DNA of 64,000 nt from Melaminivora suipulveris (GTDB lineage: Bacteria; Pseudomonadota; Gammaproteobacteria; Burkholderiales; Burkholderiaceae_C). Below the pieces are notes generated by a model. It saw only the letters and a list, made by a program, of their open reading frames with translations. It was not told where the DNA came from and made no database searches. Positions 63,115 to 64,000 of this stretch are shown here, in pieces (within the stretch, counting starts at the first letter, position 1; each line of letters starts with the position of its first letter). Where the stretch lies: the NCBI RefSeq assembly GCF_003008575.1, contig NZ_CP027667.1, positions 2,814,001 through 2,878,000 on the forward strand, in the 5' to 3' direction. The position numbers and the translations under genes are program-made.

Positions 63115-64000
63115 TCAGGCAGCGGCGCGCGGCTGCTGGTGGTGCTGCACGGCGGCGCGCACGAAATCGTTGAACAGCGGATGCCCGTTCCAGGGAGTGG
63201 ATTTGAACTCCGGGTGGAACTGCACGCCCATGTACCAGGGGTGCGCGCTCTGCGGCAGCTCGACGATCTCGGTCAGCTGCTCGCGCTGCGTCTGCGCCGA
63301 GATGACCAGGCCGGCATCGCGCAGGCGCTCCAGGTAGCCGACGTTGGCCTCGTAGCGGTGGCGGTGGCGCTCGGTCACCGTGTCGCCATAGATGCGGTGC
63401 GCCAGCGTGCCCGGCTGGATGTTGGACGTCTGCGCGCCCAGGCGCATGGTGCCCCCTAAGTCCGAGTTCTCGTCGCGCGTCATCAGGCGGCCGTCCTCGT
63501 TCTTCCACTCGGTGATCAGGGCGATGACCGGATGCGGGCATTCGCGGTCGAACTCGGTGGAGTTGGCGCCGGCCAGGCCCGCCACATGCCGCGCGTATTC
63601 GATGGTCGCCACCTGCATCCCCAGGCAGATGCCCAGGTAGGGAATCTGGTGCTCGCGCGCATAGCGGGCGGTGCTGATCTTGCCCTCCACCCCGCGCGAA
63701 CCGAAGCCGCCCGGCACCAGAATGGCGTCGAAAGCGCCCAGTTGCTCGGCGGCGTTGGCGTCGGTGATGGCTTCCGAATCCAGGTGCGTGATCTTCACGC
63801 GCACGTGGTTTTGCAGGCCGGCGTGCTTGAGCGCCTCGTTGACCGACTTGTACGCGTCCGACAGCTCGGCGTACTTGCCGACCATGGCGATACTGACCTC
63901 GCCGCCCAGGTGCTCGCACTCGTGCACCAGGTCGTCCCAGCGCTTCAGATTGGCCGGCGGCGTGTGCACGCGCAGCTTGTCGCAGATCAAGCCGTCCAGG
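63115..64000 (-). CDS. pyrG: CTP synthase (5' end cut by window edge)
   Basis: CTP synthase aminates UTP with glutamine. The window holds the last 295 or so residues: the end of the synthase domain ([20 protein letters not shown]), then the glutamine amidotransferase domain. The latter shows the oxyanion-hole region [15 protein letters not shown], the nucleophile Cys in YLGICLGMQ, and the catalytic His and Glu in [12 protein letters not shown]. The start and N-terminal ATPase part are outside. kdsA follows 18 bp downstream. Confidence 0.96.
   Translation of the reverse strand, partial: LDGLICDKLRVHTPPANLKRWDDLVHECEHLGGEVSIAMVGKYAELSDAYKSVNEALKHAGLQNHVRVKITHLDSEAITDANAAEQLGAFDAILVPGGFGSRGVEGKISTARYAREHQIPYLGICLGMQVATIEYARHVAGLAGANSTEFDRECPHPVIALITEWKNEDGRLMTRDENSDLGGTMRLGAQTSNIQPGTLAHRIYGDTVTERHRHRYEANVGYLERLRDAGLVISAQTQREQLTEIVELPQSAHPWYMGVQFHPEFKSTPWNGHPLFNDFVRAAVQHHQQPRAAA

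Overview
The window is chromosomal core-genome DNA from a GC-rich betaproteobacterium, most likely a member of the Comamonadaceae (Acidovorax/Alicycliphilus/Melaminivora-like). The evidence is the very high GC third-codon bias, the gene orders recN-nadK-hrcA, hemW-rdgB-rph-PP2C-kinase-yicC-gmk-rpoZ-relA/spoT, tpiA-secG-tRNA-Leu-nuoA..N-DUF2818 and pyrG-kdsA-eno-ftsB, and short intergenic repeats that I recall as typical of this family. No rRNA, insertion sequence, integron, prophage or CRISPR array is visible. recN and pyrG are cut by the window edges. No gene-free stretch exceeds 300 bases. The longest are 38935-39198 (upstream of gdhA, nothing recognised), 15586-15837 (rpsO promoter region) and 16105-16333 (rpsO terminator and structured pnp leader).

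Layout. 1-3.6 kb: DNA repair and NAD kinase on the minus strand, divergent from hrcA, then a CAU-anticodon tRNA with a strong terminator. 3.7-5.3 kb: a membrane protein with a SPOR domain and an I78-type lipoprotein. 5.4-10.2 kb (minus): hemW, rdgB, rph and a coupled PP2C phosphatase / Ser-Thr kinase pair. 10.3-14.5 kb (plus): yicC, gmk, rpoZ and the bifunctional ppGpp enzyme. 14.5-18.6 kb: greB, tRNA-Arg, a small exported protein, rpsO and pnp. 18.7-20.9 kb: quinone oxidoreductase, tpiA, secG. 21-36 kb: tRNA-Leu(GAG), the complete 14-gene respiratory complex I operon nuoA-N, then DUF2818 and DUF1178. 36.5-44.7 kb: a divergent hypothetical/ABC-ATPase pair, gdhA, mutL, a DedA protein, a glycine-zipper lipoprotein, a cupin, and amidase with tsaE divergent from queG. 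45.7-57.6 kb: a large diguanylate cyclase, a Bug-type binding protein, an operon of TAXI-TRAP transporter plus DUF1850 plus AEC carrier, xerD, and two tandem EAL-like/HDOD proteins, one with a frameshift. 57.7-64 kb: DUF455 divergent from a gamma-carbonic anhydrase, hslO, ftsB, eno, DUF1330, kdsA and pyrG.

The unusual content lies mostly in non-genic signals. A dispersed repeat of about 60 bp is present in at least six copies. One copy sits in frame in mutL, two supply the stop codons of rph and the DedA gene, and partial copies lie in the DUF455 gene and possibly in nuoG. The pnp mRNA leader contains two stem-loops, the second of which would mask the ribosome binding site. Several genes have a -10-like hexamer 6-10 nt before the start codon, which suggests leaderless or nearly leaderless mRNAs. 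The second EAL/HDOD paralogue carries a 1-bp frameshift near its 3' end.
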